From Sphingomonas sp. (lineage in GTDB: Bacteria; Pseudomonadota; Alphaproteobacteria; Sphingomonadales; Sphingomonadaceae): 64,000 nucleotides of DNA. Position 1 is the stretch's first letter; every line of letters starts with the position of its first letter. Below are positions 37,924-46,587 of the stretch, in pieces. Below the pieces are notes generated by a model that saw only the letters and a list, made by a program, of their open reading frames with translations, made no database searches and was not told where the DNA came from. Position numbers and translations under genes: made by a program. The stretch lies in NCBI RefSeq assembly GCF_019635455.1, contig NZ_JAHBZJ010000005.1, forward strand, positions 124,001 to 188,000, read 5' to 3'.

Positions 37924-37937
37924 CCAGAGGCAATCGC

Positions 37938-38723
37938 ATGCTGCTCGCCATCGACGCCGGCAATACCAATGTCGTCTTCGCACTCGTCGAAACCGGTGCC
38001 GGCCGGCGCGAGGTGAAGGCACGATGGCGGATTGCGACCGATCCCCGGCGCACCGCCGACGAATATGCGGTGTGGCTCAGCCAGCTGCTCGCGCTGGAGG
38101 GCTATGAGCGCGATGCCGTCAGCGGCGTGATCATCGGCACTGTCGTGCCGCGCGCGCTTCACAATCTGGAGGTGCTGTCGCAGAAATATTTCGGCGTCGA
38201 TCCGCTGGTAGCCGGTCGCGATGGCTGGCCCGTCGCGCTGGATGTGGAAGAGCCCGGCAGCGTCGGCGCCGATCGCGCGCTGAACATCATCGCCGCGCAC
38301 GCCAATCACCCCGGCGATCTGATCATCATCGACTTCGGAACCGCCGCCACCTTCGACGTCGCCGACTATACCGGCGCGTACAAGGGCGGGATCATCGCCC
38401 CGGGCATCAACCTGTCGCTCGATGCGCTGGTCACCGCCGCGGCCAAGCTGCCGCGCATCGCGATCGAGGCGCCGAAGGGCAATCTGTCGGTCATCGGCCG
38501 CAACACCGTCGATCAGATGCACATCGGCATCTATTGGGGATATATCGCGATGATCGAAGGGCTGGTCGCGCGGATGAAGGCGGAAATCGGTCGGCCGGTC
38601 AAGGTGATCGCGACCGGCGGGCTGGCGACGCTGTTCGAAAAACACACCGGCGTGTTCGACACGATCGAGCCGGACCTGACGATCCAGGGGCTGGCGATGC
38701 TGTGGGAACAGCGCGGGGCGTGA
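37938..38723 (+). CDS. coaX: Type III pantothenate kinase
   Basis: A 261-residue ASKHA-fold kinase that makes 4'-phosphopantothenate, the first step to CoA. Motifs: [15 protein letters not shown] (phosphate 1), [10 protein letters not shown] and [18 protein letters not shown] lies upstream of the ATG. The birA-coaX-rnj order after nuoN is typical of alphaproteobacteria. Confidence 0.93.
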   Translation: MLLAIDAGNTNVVFALVETGAGRREVKARWRIATDPRRTADEYAVWLSQLLALEGYERDAVSGVIIGTVVPRALHNLEVLSQKYFGVDPLVAGRDGWPVALDVEEPGSVGADRALNIIAAHANHPGDLIIIDFGTAATFDVADYTGAYKGGIIAPGINLSLDALVTAAAKLPRIAIEAPKGNLSVIGRNTVDQMHIGIYWGYIAMIEGLVARMKAEIGRPVKVIATGGLATLFEKHTGVFDTIEPDLTIQGLAMLWEQRGA

Positions 38724-38726
38724 GCG

Positions 38727-38761
38727 CCCGCCCCCCGGAACCCGCCCCCCGGAACCCGCCC
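38727..38761. repeat. 14-bp tandem repeat, 2.5 copies
   Basis: CCCGCCCCCCGGAA occurs at 38727-38740 and 38741-38754, followed by a partial third unit. It lies directly after coaX. Confidence 0.7.
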
Positions 38762-38830
38762 TTGTGCCGGGGGACACTTGTCCTTACGCGTTTCGGATCG
38801 AGCGTCTTTGCATAGCGCCTGCCGCGCTGT

Positions 38831-38858
38831 GGACCCTGGAAGCTGTCCGGGGTGACGA
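38831..38858. repeat. Dispersed repeat core (family 1) before ribonuclease J
   Basis: GGACCCTGGAAGCTGTCCGG followed by GGTGACGA matches the family-1 core at 21302 and 31801 with a few changes. It ends 12 bases before the rnj ATG. Confidence 0.6.
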
Positions 38859-38870
38859 TGACAGCGGAAT

Positions 38871-40517
38871 ATGAAAGACCAGATGACCCCCGGTAACGAA
38901 CTTCTATTTCTCGCCCTTGGCGGTTCGGGCGAGATCGGCATGAACGTCAATCTCTATGGCTGTCAGGGCAAATGGCTGATGGTCGATTGCGGTGTGATCT
39001 TCGGCAATCCGGACTATCCGGGCATCGATCTGATGCTGCCCGATCTCCAGTTCATCGAGGAGCGGCTGGACGACCTTCTCGGCATCGTGCTGACGCATGG
39101 GCATGAGGATCATATCGGCGCGTTGCCCTATCTCGCCGGCGATCTGGGCGTGCCGCTCTATGCGACGCCGTTCACCGCCGGCCTCATCCGCGGAAAGCTG
39201 GAGGAGGAGGGGATCGAGGACCAGGTCGAGTTGAATGTGGTCAGGGATGACGAGACGTTCGCCCTCGGGCCGTTTCGCATGCGCTACCTGCCGCTGGCGC
39301 ATTCGATTCCAGAGGGCAATGCGGTTCTGATCGACACGCCCCATGGCCGCATTTTCCATACCGGTGACTGGAAGCTGGACGAGGCGCCGCTGCTCGGTGC
39401 GCCCTCCACCGCTGAAGAGCTGACCGCGATCGGCGATGCAGGCGTGCTCGCGCTGGTCTGCGATTCGACCAATGTCTTCAACGCGCAGGCGTCGGGTTCG
39501 GAATCGGCGGTGCGCGAGGGGCTGGACGCGGTGATCGGCGCGGCGAAGGGCAGGGTGCTTGTCACCACCTTCGCATCCAATGCCGCGCGGCTCCAGACGC
39601 TGGGCGAGGTTGCCCGGGATACCGGACGCGCGATGTGCGTCGCCGGTCGCTCGCTGGACCGTATCCTGCGCGTCGCCAGGGCCACGGGCTATCTGCGTCA
39701 TTTCCCCGAAACGGTCGATTTCGATACCGCCATGACGCTGCCGCGCGACAAGGTGATGATCGTCGCCACGGGCGGGCAGGGCGAACCGCGCGCGGCGCTG
39801 TCGCGCATTGCCGAGGGAACGCACCCGCTGAAGCTGGACGCCGGCGATACCGTCGTGTTTTCGTCAAAGCAGATTCCCGGCAACGAAATGGCGATCGGCC
39901 GCATCATGAATGCGCTGGCCACCAAGGGGGTCGAGATGATCACCGACCGGCAGGCGTTCGTCCACGTTTCGGGCCATCCCGGACGGCCGGAACTGGCCGC
40001 CATGTATGGATGGATCCGGCCGGAGATGCTGGTGCCGGTGCATGGCGAGATGCGGCATATGGCCGAACAGGCGCGGTTCGGCCTGGGCGAAGGCATCCCC
40101 CGGGCAGTGGTTCAGGTGAACGGCGATATCGTTCGCCTGGCCCCGAACGGGCCGGAAAAGATCGGTTTCGCCCCGGCCGGCCGGCTTGTCCTGGATGGCG
40201 ACGTGATTCTGCCGGCGGATGGATCGACGATCAACGAGCGCCGCAAGCTGGGTCTGTATGGCCAGATGTCGGTTGCGGTCGCGCTGGACGCGCGGGGACG
40301 ATTGGCGGGAGACCCGCAGGTGCGCATCCAGGGCGTCCCGGTCGAGGAGGAGCGGGAGCCGTTTCTGGAGGAGGCCGCCGCCGCCGCCGCAAAGGCCGCC
40401 CGCGAAGGGGGCGATCGTGAAAAGATGCGTGAGGCGATCCGCCTTGCCACGCGGCGCGTCGCGGTCAAATGGACCGGCAAGAAGCCGATCGTCGATGTGA
40501 TGTTGATCGAGGTCTGA
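38871..40517 (+). CDS. rnj: Ribonuclease J
   Basis: A 548-residue metallo-beta-lactamase/beta-CASP nuclease combining 5'-3' exo- and endonuclease activity in RNA maturation and decay. Zinc motif LTHGHEDHIGALPYL is near residue 75, with further ligands in LPLAHSIPEG and HTGDWKLDE; beta-CASP elements include SKQIPGNE and HVSGHPGRPEL. Length and order fit alphaproteobacterial RNase J. Four bases after an AT-rich GAATATG stretch; start at ATG 38871. Confidence 0.94.
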   Translation: MKDQMTPGNELLFLALGGSGEIGMNVNLYGCQGKWLMVDCGVIFGNPDYPGIDLMLPDLQFIEERLDDLLGIVLTHGHEDHIGALPYLAGDLGVPLYATPFTAGLIRGKLEEEGIEDQVELNVVRDDETFALGPFRMRYLPLAHSIPEGNAVLIDTPHGRIFHTGDWKLDEAPLLGAPSTAEELTAIGDAGVLALVCDSTNVFNAQASGSESAVREGLDAVIGAAKGRVLVTTFASNAARLQTLGEVARDTGRAMCVAGRSLDRILRVARATGYLRHFPETVDFDTAMTLPRDKVMIVATGGQGEPRAALSRIAEGTHPLKLDAGDTVVFSSKQIPGNEMAIGRIMNALATKGVEMITDRQAFVHVSGHPGRPELAAMYGWIRPEMLVPVHGEMRHMAEQARFGLGEGIPRAVVQVNGDIVRLAPNGPEKIGFAPAGRLVLDGDVILPADGSTINERRKLGLYGQMSVAVALDARGRLAGDPQVRIQGVPVEEEREPFLEEAAAAAAKAAREGGDREKMREAIRLATRRVAVKWTGKKPIVDVMLIEV

Positions 40518-40519
40518 CG

Positions 40520-40780
40520 ATGAACTGGTACAGCATTTTCGCGATCTATTTCCTCTTCTGGTTTCTCGCGCTGTTCCTGGTGCTGCCCTTTTCGGCGCGG
40601 ACGAGCGTGGAGGCGGGCGAGGAACTGGTCCCCGGCCAGGCGGAAAGCGCGCCGCAGCATTTTCCGGCAGGCCGGATCGCGTTACGCACGACGATCGTCT
40701 CCGCCGCGCTGTTCGCGCTGTTCTATCTCAATTATATATTCGGCTGGGTGACCCCGGAAATGCTCGATTATTGGGGTTGA
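40520..40780 (+). CDS. DUF1467 family membrane protein
   Basis: An 86-residue protein with two transmembrane helices (residues ~4-24 and ~53-73), opening NWYSIFAIYFLFWFLALFLVLPF, the DUF1467 pattern. It follows rnj after 2 bases. Its 3' end overlaps the convergent GNAT gene by 13 bases. Function unknown. Confidence 0.85.
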   Translation: MNWYSIFAIYFLFWFLALFLVLPFSARTSVEAGEELVPGQAESAPQHFPAGRIALRTTIVSAALFALFYLNYIFGWVTPEMLDYWG

Positions 40781-41241
40781 TCGGAGGCGGTTCGGCGTTC
40801 GAGGAAGCGGTTGAACGCCGTCGCCTCGTAACCACCAAAGGCAGGGCAGGGGATGAAGCCGTGCCGCGCGTACAGGCGATGCGCCGCGTCAAAGGCCGCA
40901 CCGGTGCCGGTTTCCAGTTTGAGCGCAGTATAGCCGCGCCGTGCCGCGATCTCGACGATCCGGGCGAGTATCGCCGCGCCGACGCCCCGGCCCCGGGCCG
41001 CGTCGGCGGTGCGCATCGACTTGATCTCGCCGGTTCGCGGATCGAGCTGCTTGAGCGCGCCGACGCCGAGCAGCGTGCCACCGTCCCAGGCGGACAGGAA
41101 GGTGATGTCGGGTGTCTTCAGCCCCGAGAGATCGAGGAAATGGCAGGAGCCGGGCGGCGAATTGGCGCGCATGGCGCGCGCATGCTGGTCGAGCCGCGCG
41201 ATCACCTGCGGATCGTCAAGGCCGCCGTCGCGGATGATCAT
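40768..41241 (-). CDS. GNAT family N-acetyltransferase
   Basis: A 157-residue acetyltransferase. Acetyl-CoA binding motif A is MRTADAARGRGVGAAILARI (R-G-x-G-x-G/A), followed by LYARHGFIPC typical of the C-terminal strand. Closest general look is to PhnO/ElaA-size small GNATs; acceptor unknown. The ATG at 41241 overlaps the stop of the upstream TonB_C-like gene. Confidence 0.85.
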   Translation of the reverse strand: MIIRDGGLDDPQVIARLDQHARAMRANSPPGSCHFLDLSGLKTPDITFLSAWDGGTLLGVGALKQLDPRTGEIKSMRTADAARGRGVGAAILARIVEIAARRGYTALKLETGTGAAFDAAHRLYARHGFIPCPAFGGYEATAFNRFLERRTASDQPQ

Positions 41242-41987
41242 CGCTTTACGCTGAACCCGTATCGCCCGGCAACGGCACGGCCGGACCGATCGACAAGAGG
41301 GGTGAACGCAATGGTGCGCAGGCGTTGGCAGATGCGCAGGTCGATCAGGTCGATCCGCGTCGCGCCCATCAGGGTGCAGGCGGTGACCCGGCCGGCGGAA
41401 TCGATGGCCAGGCCGCCGCTCACGCCGGTGATCTGCGCCGGGACGTCGGGTTCGTTCAACCCGATCGCGGCGGCGTCGATCGGCCGTTGCGGCCGTGGCT
41501 CGGCGCGCGCGAGCACCGGCACCGGGGCGCCCGTCCATTTTTTCGGCGCGTCCTCGACCACCGCAAAGCGATAGCGGACGACGCGCGTCAGCGTGTCGCC
41601 CACGCGCTCGCCCCGCCAGTCGAGCGCGGGGCTATGGCGCAGGTGCCGCATCAGATGGGGGCAGACATGCGCGTCGAACGCGGCGTTGCCACTCGCACGG
41701 ATGACCGCGCATGCGCCGGGCGTACCCGCCCTGTCGATCGCAAGTCGGACACGCAGTTCCACCGGTTCCTCATCGCCGCGGGCGGGCGCGGGAAATGCGC
41801 CCGACTGGAGCGAAGACGGGGCCGCGTCATAGTCCGCCCGCCGCACAAGATCGGGTTTCGGGTCGAGCAAACCCTCGCCATAGGTGCTGAACCGCGCTTC
41901 ACGCCGGGTGCCATCGGCCATCGCGAACGGCTGGCCGAATATCGGCGCGGTTACCGCCTGCATCAGCGCGAACAGCGCGGCAAGCAT
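41238..41987 (-). CDS. Secreted protein with two TonB C-terminal-like domains
   Basis: A 249-residue protein with a hydrophobic N-terminus (MLAALFALMQAVTAPIFG), probably a signal sequence. It has two copies of a TonB_C-like fold: VRLAIDRAGTPGACAVIRAS...HVC and GLAIDSAGRVTACTLMGAT...RIC. In each, two cysteines are 16 residues apart, as in TonB C-terminal-like modules with a disulfide. No TonB transmembrane/proline region, so it is not a normal energy transducer. It lies between M14 peptidase and GNAT genes on one strand. Function unknown. Confidence 0.7.
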   Translation of the reverse strand: MLAALFALMQAVTAPIFGQPFAMADGTRREARFSTYGEGLLDPKPDLVRRADYDAAPSSLQSGAFPAPARGDEEPVELRVRLAIDRAGTPGACAVIRASGNAAFDAHVCPHLMRHLRHSPALDWRGERVGDTLTRVVRYRFAVVEDAPKKWTGAPVPVLARAEPRPQRPIDAAAIGLNEPDVPAQITGVSGGLAIDSAGRVTACTLMGATRIDLIDLRICQRLRTIAFTPLVDRSGRAVAGRYGFSVKR

Positions 41988-41988
41988 C

Positions 41989-43107
41989 TCAGATCTCGTC
42001 GATCATGTCCGCGAGCGTGTCGAGACACGCATGGGCGAGTTGCTTGCACCGCTCGGGCGACCAGCCGAATTCGGTGTCGGGACTGGGATCATGGTCCTTG
42101 AACGGCATTTCCAGCGTCATCGACACCGCGCCGAACCGCTCCGCAAGCTGGTTGGTGGACATCGACAGATTGGCCTGGCCCGGCTTCGACTTCTCATATC
42201 CCTGTTCGAGCTGGAACAGCGGCGTCGCGGCGGCGAGGCGCCGCCCATAGGCGTAGTATTTCGCGCCCAGTTCGTCGGTCCAGCCCGGAATCCCCTCAAA
42301 CCCGGCGAGGAAATTCGCCGGAATCGCTTCGTCGCCATGGACGTCCATCGCGAAATCGACGCCGGTTTCGTCCATCGCGGCGCGGACCAGAAACACTTCC
42401 GGGCTCTTCTCCATCGTCGGCGCATGCCATTCGCGGTTGAGGTTCACCCCCGCCGCATTGGTGCGCAGATGGCCACGGAAGCTGCCGTCCGGGTTCATGT
42501 TCGGCACGACATGGACGGTCGCCTTGTCGCGCAGCGTGCGCGCCGTGGCGTCCGCCGGGTCGGTCAGCTTCTCCAGCGCACCCTCGGCCCACCATTCGGC
42601 CATCGATTCGCCCGGGTGCTGACGCGCATAGATCCACACCTGCTTCGGTCCGCTGCCCATCGTCAGCAGGTCCATCGCGCGACCATCGAGCGTGACGCCG
42701 AGTTCGCGATGCGACACCCCCGGGCGCGCCGCCATGCGCGCGATCAAACGCTGGTGCCGCTCCTGCGAATAGGGGGCGAAATAGGCGAACCAGGCGACGT
42801 CGGAGGCAAAGTGATGGGTAAAGCTGAATACGCCATCGTCATAGTCCCCGTCGGTCAGCCGCCATGCCTCACGATCGACGCTGACGCGCGCGCGATAGCC
42901 GGGCCAGCCGAACGCATAGGCGGCGTTGCCGGCATTGACGATGCGGAAGGTGATCGTGCGGCCGCGCGCGCCGGCGACGCGAAAGTGGAACCACTGGTAG
43001 AAATCGGACTGGTGATCGGGGACGATTTCCAGATCGACGGAATCGCCGTCGATCCGGACCGGACGGATATTGCCGCTGTCGAAGGCGGCGTTGATGTGAA
43101 TGCTCAT
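41989..43107 (-). CDS. M14 family zinc carboxypeptidase (cytosolic CCP-like)
   Basis: A 372-residue carboxypeptidase with an N-terminal beta-sandwich (residues ~1-120) and an M14 catalytic domain, as in AGBL/CCP-type enzymes. Zinc ligands are His and Glu in ARQHPGESMAEWW and His in AMDVHGDE; the catalytic Glu is in SMTLEMPFKD. No signal peptide, so cytosolic. Expected to remove C-terminal residues; bacterial substrates are unknown. ATG overlaps the DUF4136 stop by 4 bases. Confidence 0.88.
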   Translation of the reverse strand: MSIHINAAFDSGNIRPVRIDGDSVDLEIVPDHQSDFYQWFHFRVAGARGRTITFRIVNAGNAAYAFGWPGYRARVSVDREAWRLTDGDYDDGVFSFTHHFASDVAWFAYFAPYSQERHQRLIARMAARPGVSHRELGVTLDGRAMDLLTMGSGPKQVWIYARQHPGESMAEWWAEGALEKLTDPADATARTLRDKATVHVVPNMNPDGSFRGHLRTNAAGVNLNREWHAPTMEKSPEVFLVRAAMDETGVDFAMDVHGDEAIPANFLAGFEGIPGWTDELGAKYYAYGRRLAAATPLFQLEQGYEKSKPGQANLSMSTNQLAERFGAVSMTLEMPFKDHDPSPDTEFGWSPERCKQLAHACLDTLADMIDEI

Positions 43108-43703
43108 TTCACCGTGATAGTGATGCCGGACTGGCCCGGAAACCCCTTGAACAGCGCCATGGCGAGCCGGCTGGCGGTCGGGTCGGGCTGGGCGCCCGCC
43201 TGTCCGCCGATCGCCTCGGTTACCGCCCGCCCTTCCCAGATGACCGTGTTGTCGCCGCGCCGGCGCATCTGAACGGCAAGTTCGGTGCCATAGACGGTGC
43301 GGGTCTTGCTGCCGATGCCGACGCTCGCGCCGCCGCCCAGGCCGACGCCGCCGCCATAGCTGCCCCCGCCCAGCCCGATCGTGAGCGGCGGGCGGGTGCG
43401 GATCTGCCCCTTTTCCGTCCGGCGGAAGGCGACGGTCGCGAGATAGTCCGTCTTTTGCCCGGCCGGGGCGGGGGTGAAGTTCATTCGGGCAAGCTCCGAC
43501 GCCACGGCATCGGCATATAGCTGATATTCCGGCCCCATCGCTTCACCCGGTACGCCCTCGATCGCGATCGTACCGGCCGGGATCGGTTGAGAGAGGTGAT
43601 AGCGCGTGGCATCGACGGGCGCGGCGCGCCCGCCGCCCATCGTCGTGCAGGCGCTGGTGAGTGCCGCAACTGCGGCGATGGCGATCAGGGCGGGGGTCTT
43701 CAT
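43104..43703 (-). CDS. DUF4136 family lipoprotein
   Basis: A 199-residue predicted lipoprotein: hydrophobic leader with ALTSACTTMG (lipobox S-A-C). The mature domain has the DUF4136 outline, with a glycine-rich segment (GLGGGSYGGGVGLGGG) in the middle. It leads a three-to-four gene minus-strand unit with the M14, TonB_C-like and GNAT genes. Function unknown. Confidence 0.8.
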   Translation of the reverse strand: MKTPALIAIAAVAALTSACTTMGGGRAAPVDATRYHLSQPIPAGTIAIEGVPGEAMGPEYQLYADAVASELARMNFTPAPAGQKTDYLATVAFRRTEKGQIRTRPPLTIGLGGGSYGGGVGLGGGASVGIGSKTRTVYGTELAVQMRRRGDNTVIWEGRAVTEAIGGQAGAQPDPTASRLAMALFKGFPGQSGITITVK

Positions 43704-43787
43704 CGCTTCATCCTCCTGCCGTCCGGACGGGTCGGCCTAACTGCTTCAACATCGTTACGGGGGCGTAGGTTCCCCGCGACGCACGCC

Positions 43788-43814
43788 TTGACTTGCCGGC
43801 CACGCACCTATAGG
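43788..43814 (+). promoter_or_regulatory. Possible rpmJ promoter
   Basis: TTGACT (43788-43793) and TATAGG (43809-43814) separated by 15 bases lie 50 bases before rpmJ. Spacing is shorter than the usual 17. By-eye call. Confidence 0.35.
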
Positions 43815-43864
43815 CGGGCGCCTCTTTTCCGGCACACCAAACAGACGAGAAACCGAGACCGATC

Positions 43865-43990
43865 ATGAAGATCGTGAACAGCCTGAAGTCGCTCAAGGGG
43901 CGGCACCGTGACAATCGCGTGATCCGCCGCCGTGGACGCGTGTACGTAATCAACAAGACGCAGCGGCGCTTCAAGGCCCGTCAGGGCTGA
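43865..43990 (+). CDS. rpmJ: 50S ribosomal protein L36, zinc-free type
   Basis: A 41-residue, very basic protein ([19 protein letters not shown], then [20 protein letters not shown]). It matches the L36 form without the CxxC...C...H zinc site (YkgO-type). It assembles into the large ribosomal subunit. In many alphaproteobacteria this is the only L36. Followed after 13 bases by a HAD gene. Confidence 0.93.
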   Translation: MKIVNSLKSLKGRHRDNRVIRRRGRVYVINKTQRRFKARQG

Positions 43991-44003
43991 CCTGCACGCC
44001 GGT

Positions 44004-44624
44004 ATGGGGACGATTCGCGCCGTTATCTTTGATATCGGGAACGTTCTCTTCACCTGGCACCCGCGGTTTTTGTACGAGCGCCTGATCGGTGACGATCGGG
44101 CGCTCGACGCATTTCTGCGCGACGTGGTGACCACCGAATGGCATTTCCAGCATGATGCGGGACGCGACTTTGCCGACACCTCGGCGGAGCTGATCGCAGC
44201 GCACCCCGAACATGCCGATCTGATCGCCGCCTGGGGGCCGCGGTTCAACGAGAGCGTGGGCGGCCCGGTCGCGGGGATGCTCGACCTGGTGGCGGAACTG
44301 GACGCGGCGCGCGTGCCGCTGTTCGCGATCACCAATTTCAGTCACGAATTCTGGCCGCCGTTCCGGGCGCAATGGCCCGATCTGTTCGACCGGTTCGGCG
44401 ATATCGTCGTGTCGGGCGACGAAAAGCTGGTGAAGCCCGATCCTGCGATCTACCGCCTGGCGCTCGACCGGTTCGGACTCGACGCGGGTGAGGCGGTGTT
44501 CATCGACGACAATCCCGCGAACGTCAGCGCCGCAGCGGCGCTGGGGCTTCGATCGATCCTGTTCGAGGACGCGGCAACCACCCGCCGCGCGCTGGCAGAG
44601 GCAGGGCTGCCGGTCGCGGCCTAA
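44004..44624 (+). CDS. HAD family hydrolase
   Basis: A 206-residue HAD-superfamily subclass IA protein. Motif I is AVIFDIGNVLF (nucleophile Asp), motif II is in FAITNFSHEF, motif III Lys in KLVKPDPAIY and motif IV VFIDDNPANV. It may be a phosphatase or haloacid dehalogenase; substrate unknown. Its end overlaps pyk (convergent) by 4 bases. Confidence 0.85.
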   Translation: MGTIRAVIFDIGNVLFTWHPRFLYERLIGDDRALDAFLRDVVTTEWHFQHDAGRDFADTSAELIAAHPEHADLIAAWGPRFNESVGGPVAGMLDLVAELDAARVPLFAITNFSHEFWPPFRAQWPDLFDRFGDIVVSGDEKLVKPDPAIYRLALDRFGLDAGEAVFIDDNPANVSAAAALGLRSILFEDAATTRRALAEAGLPVAA

Positions 44625-46075
44625 TGCCGGCCCTTCAGCTCGTCGCCGACGATGGTGACGACGTGCAGCACGTTGGTCGATCCGGGCGTGCCGAACGGAA
44701 CGCCGGCGCACACGATCACGCGATCACCCGCCTTTGCGATGCCGTGACGCAGCGCCATGCGCTTTGCCTTCGCCACCATTTCCTCGAACGAATCGACGTC
44801 GCGGGTGTGGACCGCATGGGTTCCCCAGAGCAGCCCCATGCGGCGCGCCGTCTCCATCTTTGGCGTCAGCACCAATATGGGAACCGACGGACGCTCGCGC
44901 GCGATACGGCGCGCGGTCGAGCCGGACATGGTGAAGCAGATGATCGCAGTCGCCGACACCGTGCTCGCGATCGACTTCGCCGCTTCGGCCAGCGCGTCGG
45001 CGGTCGTCGGATCGGGGCGGGTGACGGTGAAATGCACGCGATCGCCATGCGCCGGATCGCGTTCCACCGAATCGGCGATGGCATCCATCATCGTGACCGA
45101 TTCGATCGGCCACTGTCCGGCCGCGCTTTCGGCCGAGAGCATGATCGCATCGGCGCCGTCATAGACCGCCGTCGCCACGTCCGACACTTCCGCCCGGGTG
45201 GGGGAGGGGGAGGTGATCATCGATTCGAGCATCTGGGTCGCGACGATCACCGGGCGCCCCTGGCGCCGCGCGGTCTCGACGATACGCTTCTGAAGCGGCG
45301 GGACGTTCTGCGGCGGCAGTTCGACGCCCAGATCGCCGCGCGCGACCATCACGCCGTCGCACGCCTCGACAATCTCTTCCAGCCGCGCGACGGCGCTCGG
45401 TTTCTCGATCTTGGCGAGCAGCGCCGCGCCACCGCCGATCAGCCGGCGCGCCTCGGCCAGATCCTCGGGCCGCTGGACGAAGGACAGCGCGATCCAGTCG
45501 ACCTTTTGCGCAACCGCAAAGGCGAGGTCGCTGCGATCCTTTTCGGTGAGCGCGGCGAGCGGCAGGATCATGTCGGGGACGTTCAGCCCCTTCGAATTGG
45601 AAAGGGTGCCGCCGACTTCCACGCGGGTTTCGATCCAGTCCGCGCCATAGCCGGTGACGCGCAACACCATCTTGCCGTCGTCGAGCAGCAGCCGCGCATC
45701 CTGGGCGACCGATTCGAAAATCTCGCGATGCGGCAGTTCGACGCGGGTCGCATCGCCCGGCGCGGGATCGCGGTCGAGGATGAATTTCGCGCCCGTTTCC
45801 AGCACGACCTTGCCATCGGCGAATTTGCCGACCCGCAATTTCGGCCCCTGAAGATCGGCGAGAATGGTGGTCGGCCGGCCGGTGATCTTTTCAAGACCGC
45901 GAATCGCCTCGATCACCGGAATCTTCGATTCCTGGTCGCCATGGCTCATGTTGATGCGGAAGGCGTCGGCGCCGGCGGCGTGGAGCGCGGCGATCATCTC
46001 GGGCGAGTTGCTGGCCGGTCCCAGCGTCGCCAGAACGCGGACCTTGCGCGATCGCGGGTGCATGGCCTTGGTCAT
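44621..46075 (-). CDS. pyk: Pyruvate kinase
   Basis: A 484-residue glycolytic enzyme making pyruvate and ATP from PEP. Motifs: RVLATLGPASNSPEMI, FRINMSHGD, LADLQGPKLRVG and the signature IEKPSAVARLEEIVEACDGV...ARGDLGVELP, containing the catalytic Lys. The C-terminal domain (from ~350) binds regulators in family members. It lies away from the tkt-gap-pgk cluster. Confidence 0.95.
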   Translation of the reverse strand: MTKAMHPRSRKVRVLATLGPASNSPEMIAALHAAGADAFRINMSHGDQESKIPVIEAIRGLEKITGRPTTILADLQGPKLRVGKFADGKVVLETGAKFILDRDPAPGDATRVELPHREIFESVAQDARLLLDDGKMVLRVTGYGADWIETRVEVGGTLSNSKGLNVPDMILPLAALTEKDRSDLAFAVAQKVDWIALSFVQRPEDLAEARRLIGGGAALLAKIEKPSAVARLEEIVEACDGVMVARGDLGVELPPQNVPPLQKRIVETARRQGRPVIVATQMLESMITSPSPTRAEVSDVATAVYDGADAIMLSAESAAGQWPIESVTMMDAIADSVERDPAHGDRVHFTVTRPDPTTADALAEAAKSIASTVSATAIICFTMSGSTARRIARERPSVPILVLTPKMETARRMGLLWGTHAVHTRDVDSFEEMVAKAKRMALRHGIAKAGDRVIVCAGVPFGTPGSTNVLHVVTIVGDELKGRH

Positions 46076-46149
46076 CGCGCGCTCTCCTTGGGTTGTGCGG
46101 CCCGTTCCCTAACGCCAAATGCAGCGTATTCAACCGTGGAGGCAGAAAA

Positions 46150-46524
46150 GTGACAACGTTGGACAGTATCGACGACCGGATCGCCGCCGCGGCATTTCGC
46201 CGGCTGGTCCGCCATTTGCGCCACCGCACCGACGCGCAGAATATCGACCTGATGGGGCTGGCGGGCTTTTGCCGCAACTGCCTGTCCGACTGGCTTCAGG
46301 ACGCGAGCGGCGGGACGCTGGACAAGGAGGCCGCGCGCACCGCGATCTACGGCATGCCCTATGCGGTGTGGAAGGCGCGGCATCATGCGGAGGCGACGCC
46401 TGAACAGATCGAGCGGATGAACGCCAGCGTCGCGCGCAACCGCCGGGAGGATGCGCTGGACGAGGCGCTGGACGAGAGTTTCCCGGCCAGTGACCCGCCG
46501 GCGATGACCGAACCCAATCGCTGA
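46150..46524 (+). CDS. DUF1244 family protein
   Basis: A 124-residue protein matching DUF1244: VRHLRHRTDAQNIDLMGLAGFCRNCLSDWL, with a CRNC pair, and AIYGMPYAVWKA. The GTG start at 46150 has GGAGG at 46138-46142, seven bases upstream. The C-terminal ~30 residues are acidic (DEALDESFPASDPP). Function unknown. Confidence 0.87.
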   Translation: MTTLDSIDDRIAAAAFRRLVRHLRHRTDAQNIDLMGLAGFCRNCLSDWLQDASGGTLDKEAARTAIYGMPYAVWKARHHAEATPEQIERMNASVARNRREDALDEALDESFPASDPPAMTEPNR

Positions 46525-46587
46525 CCCGGAAGCGCTGGCGCGCCGGCGACCAAGGGCATAGTCTCCCGCCAAAAGGGGGAAAGAATC

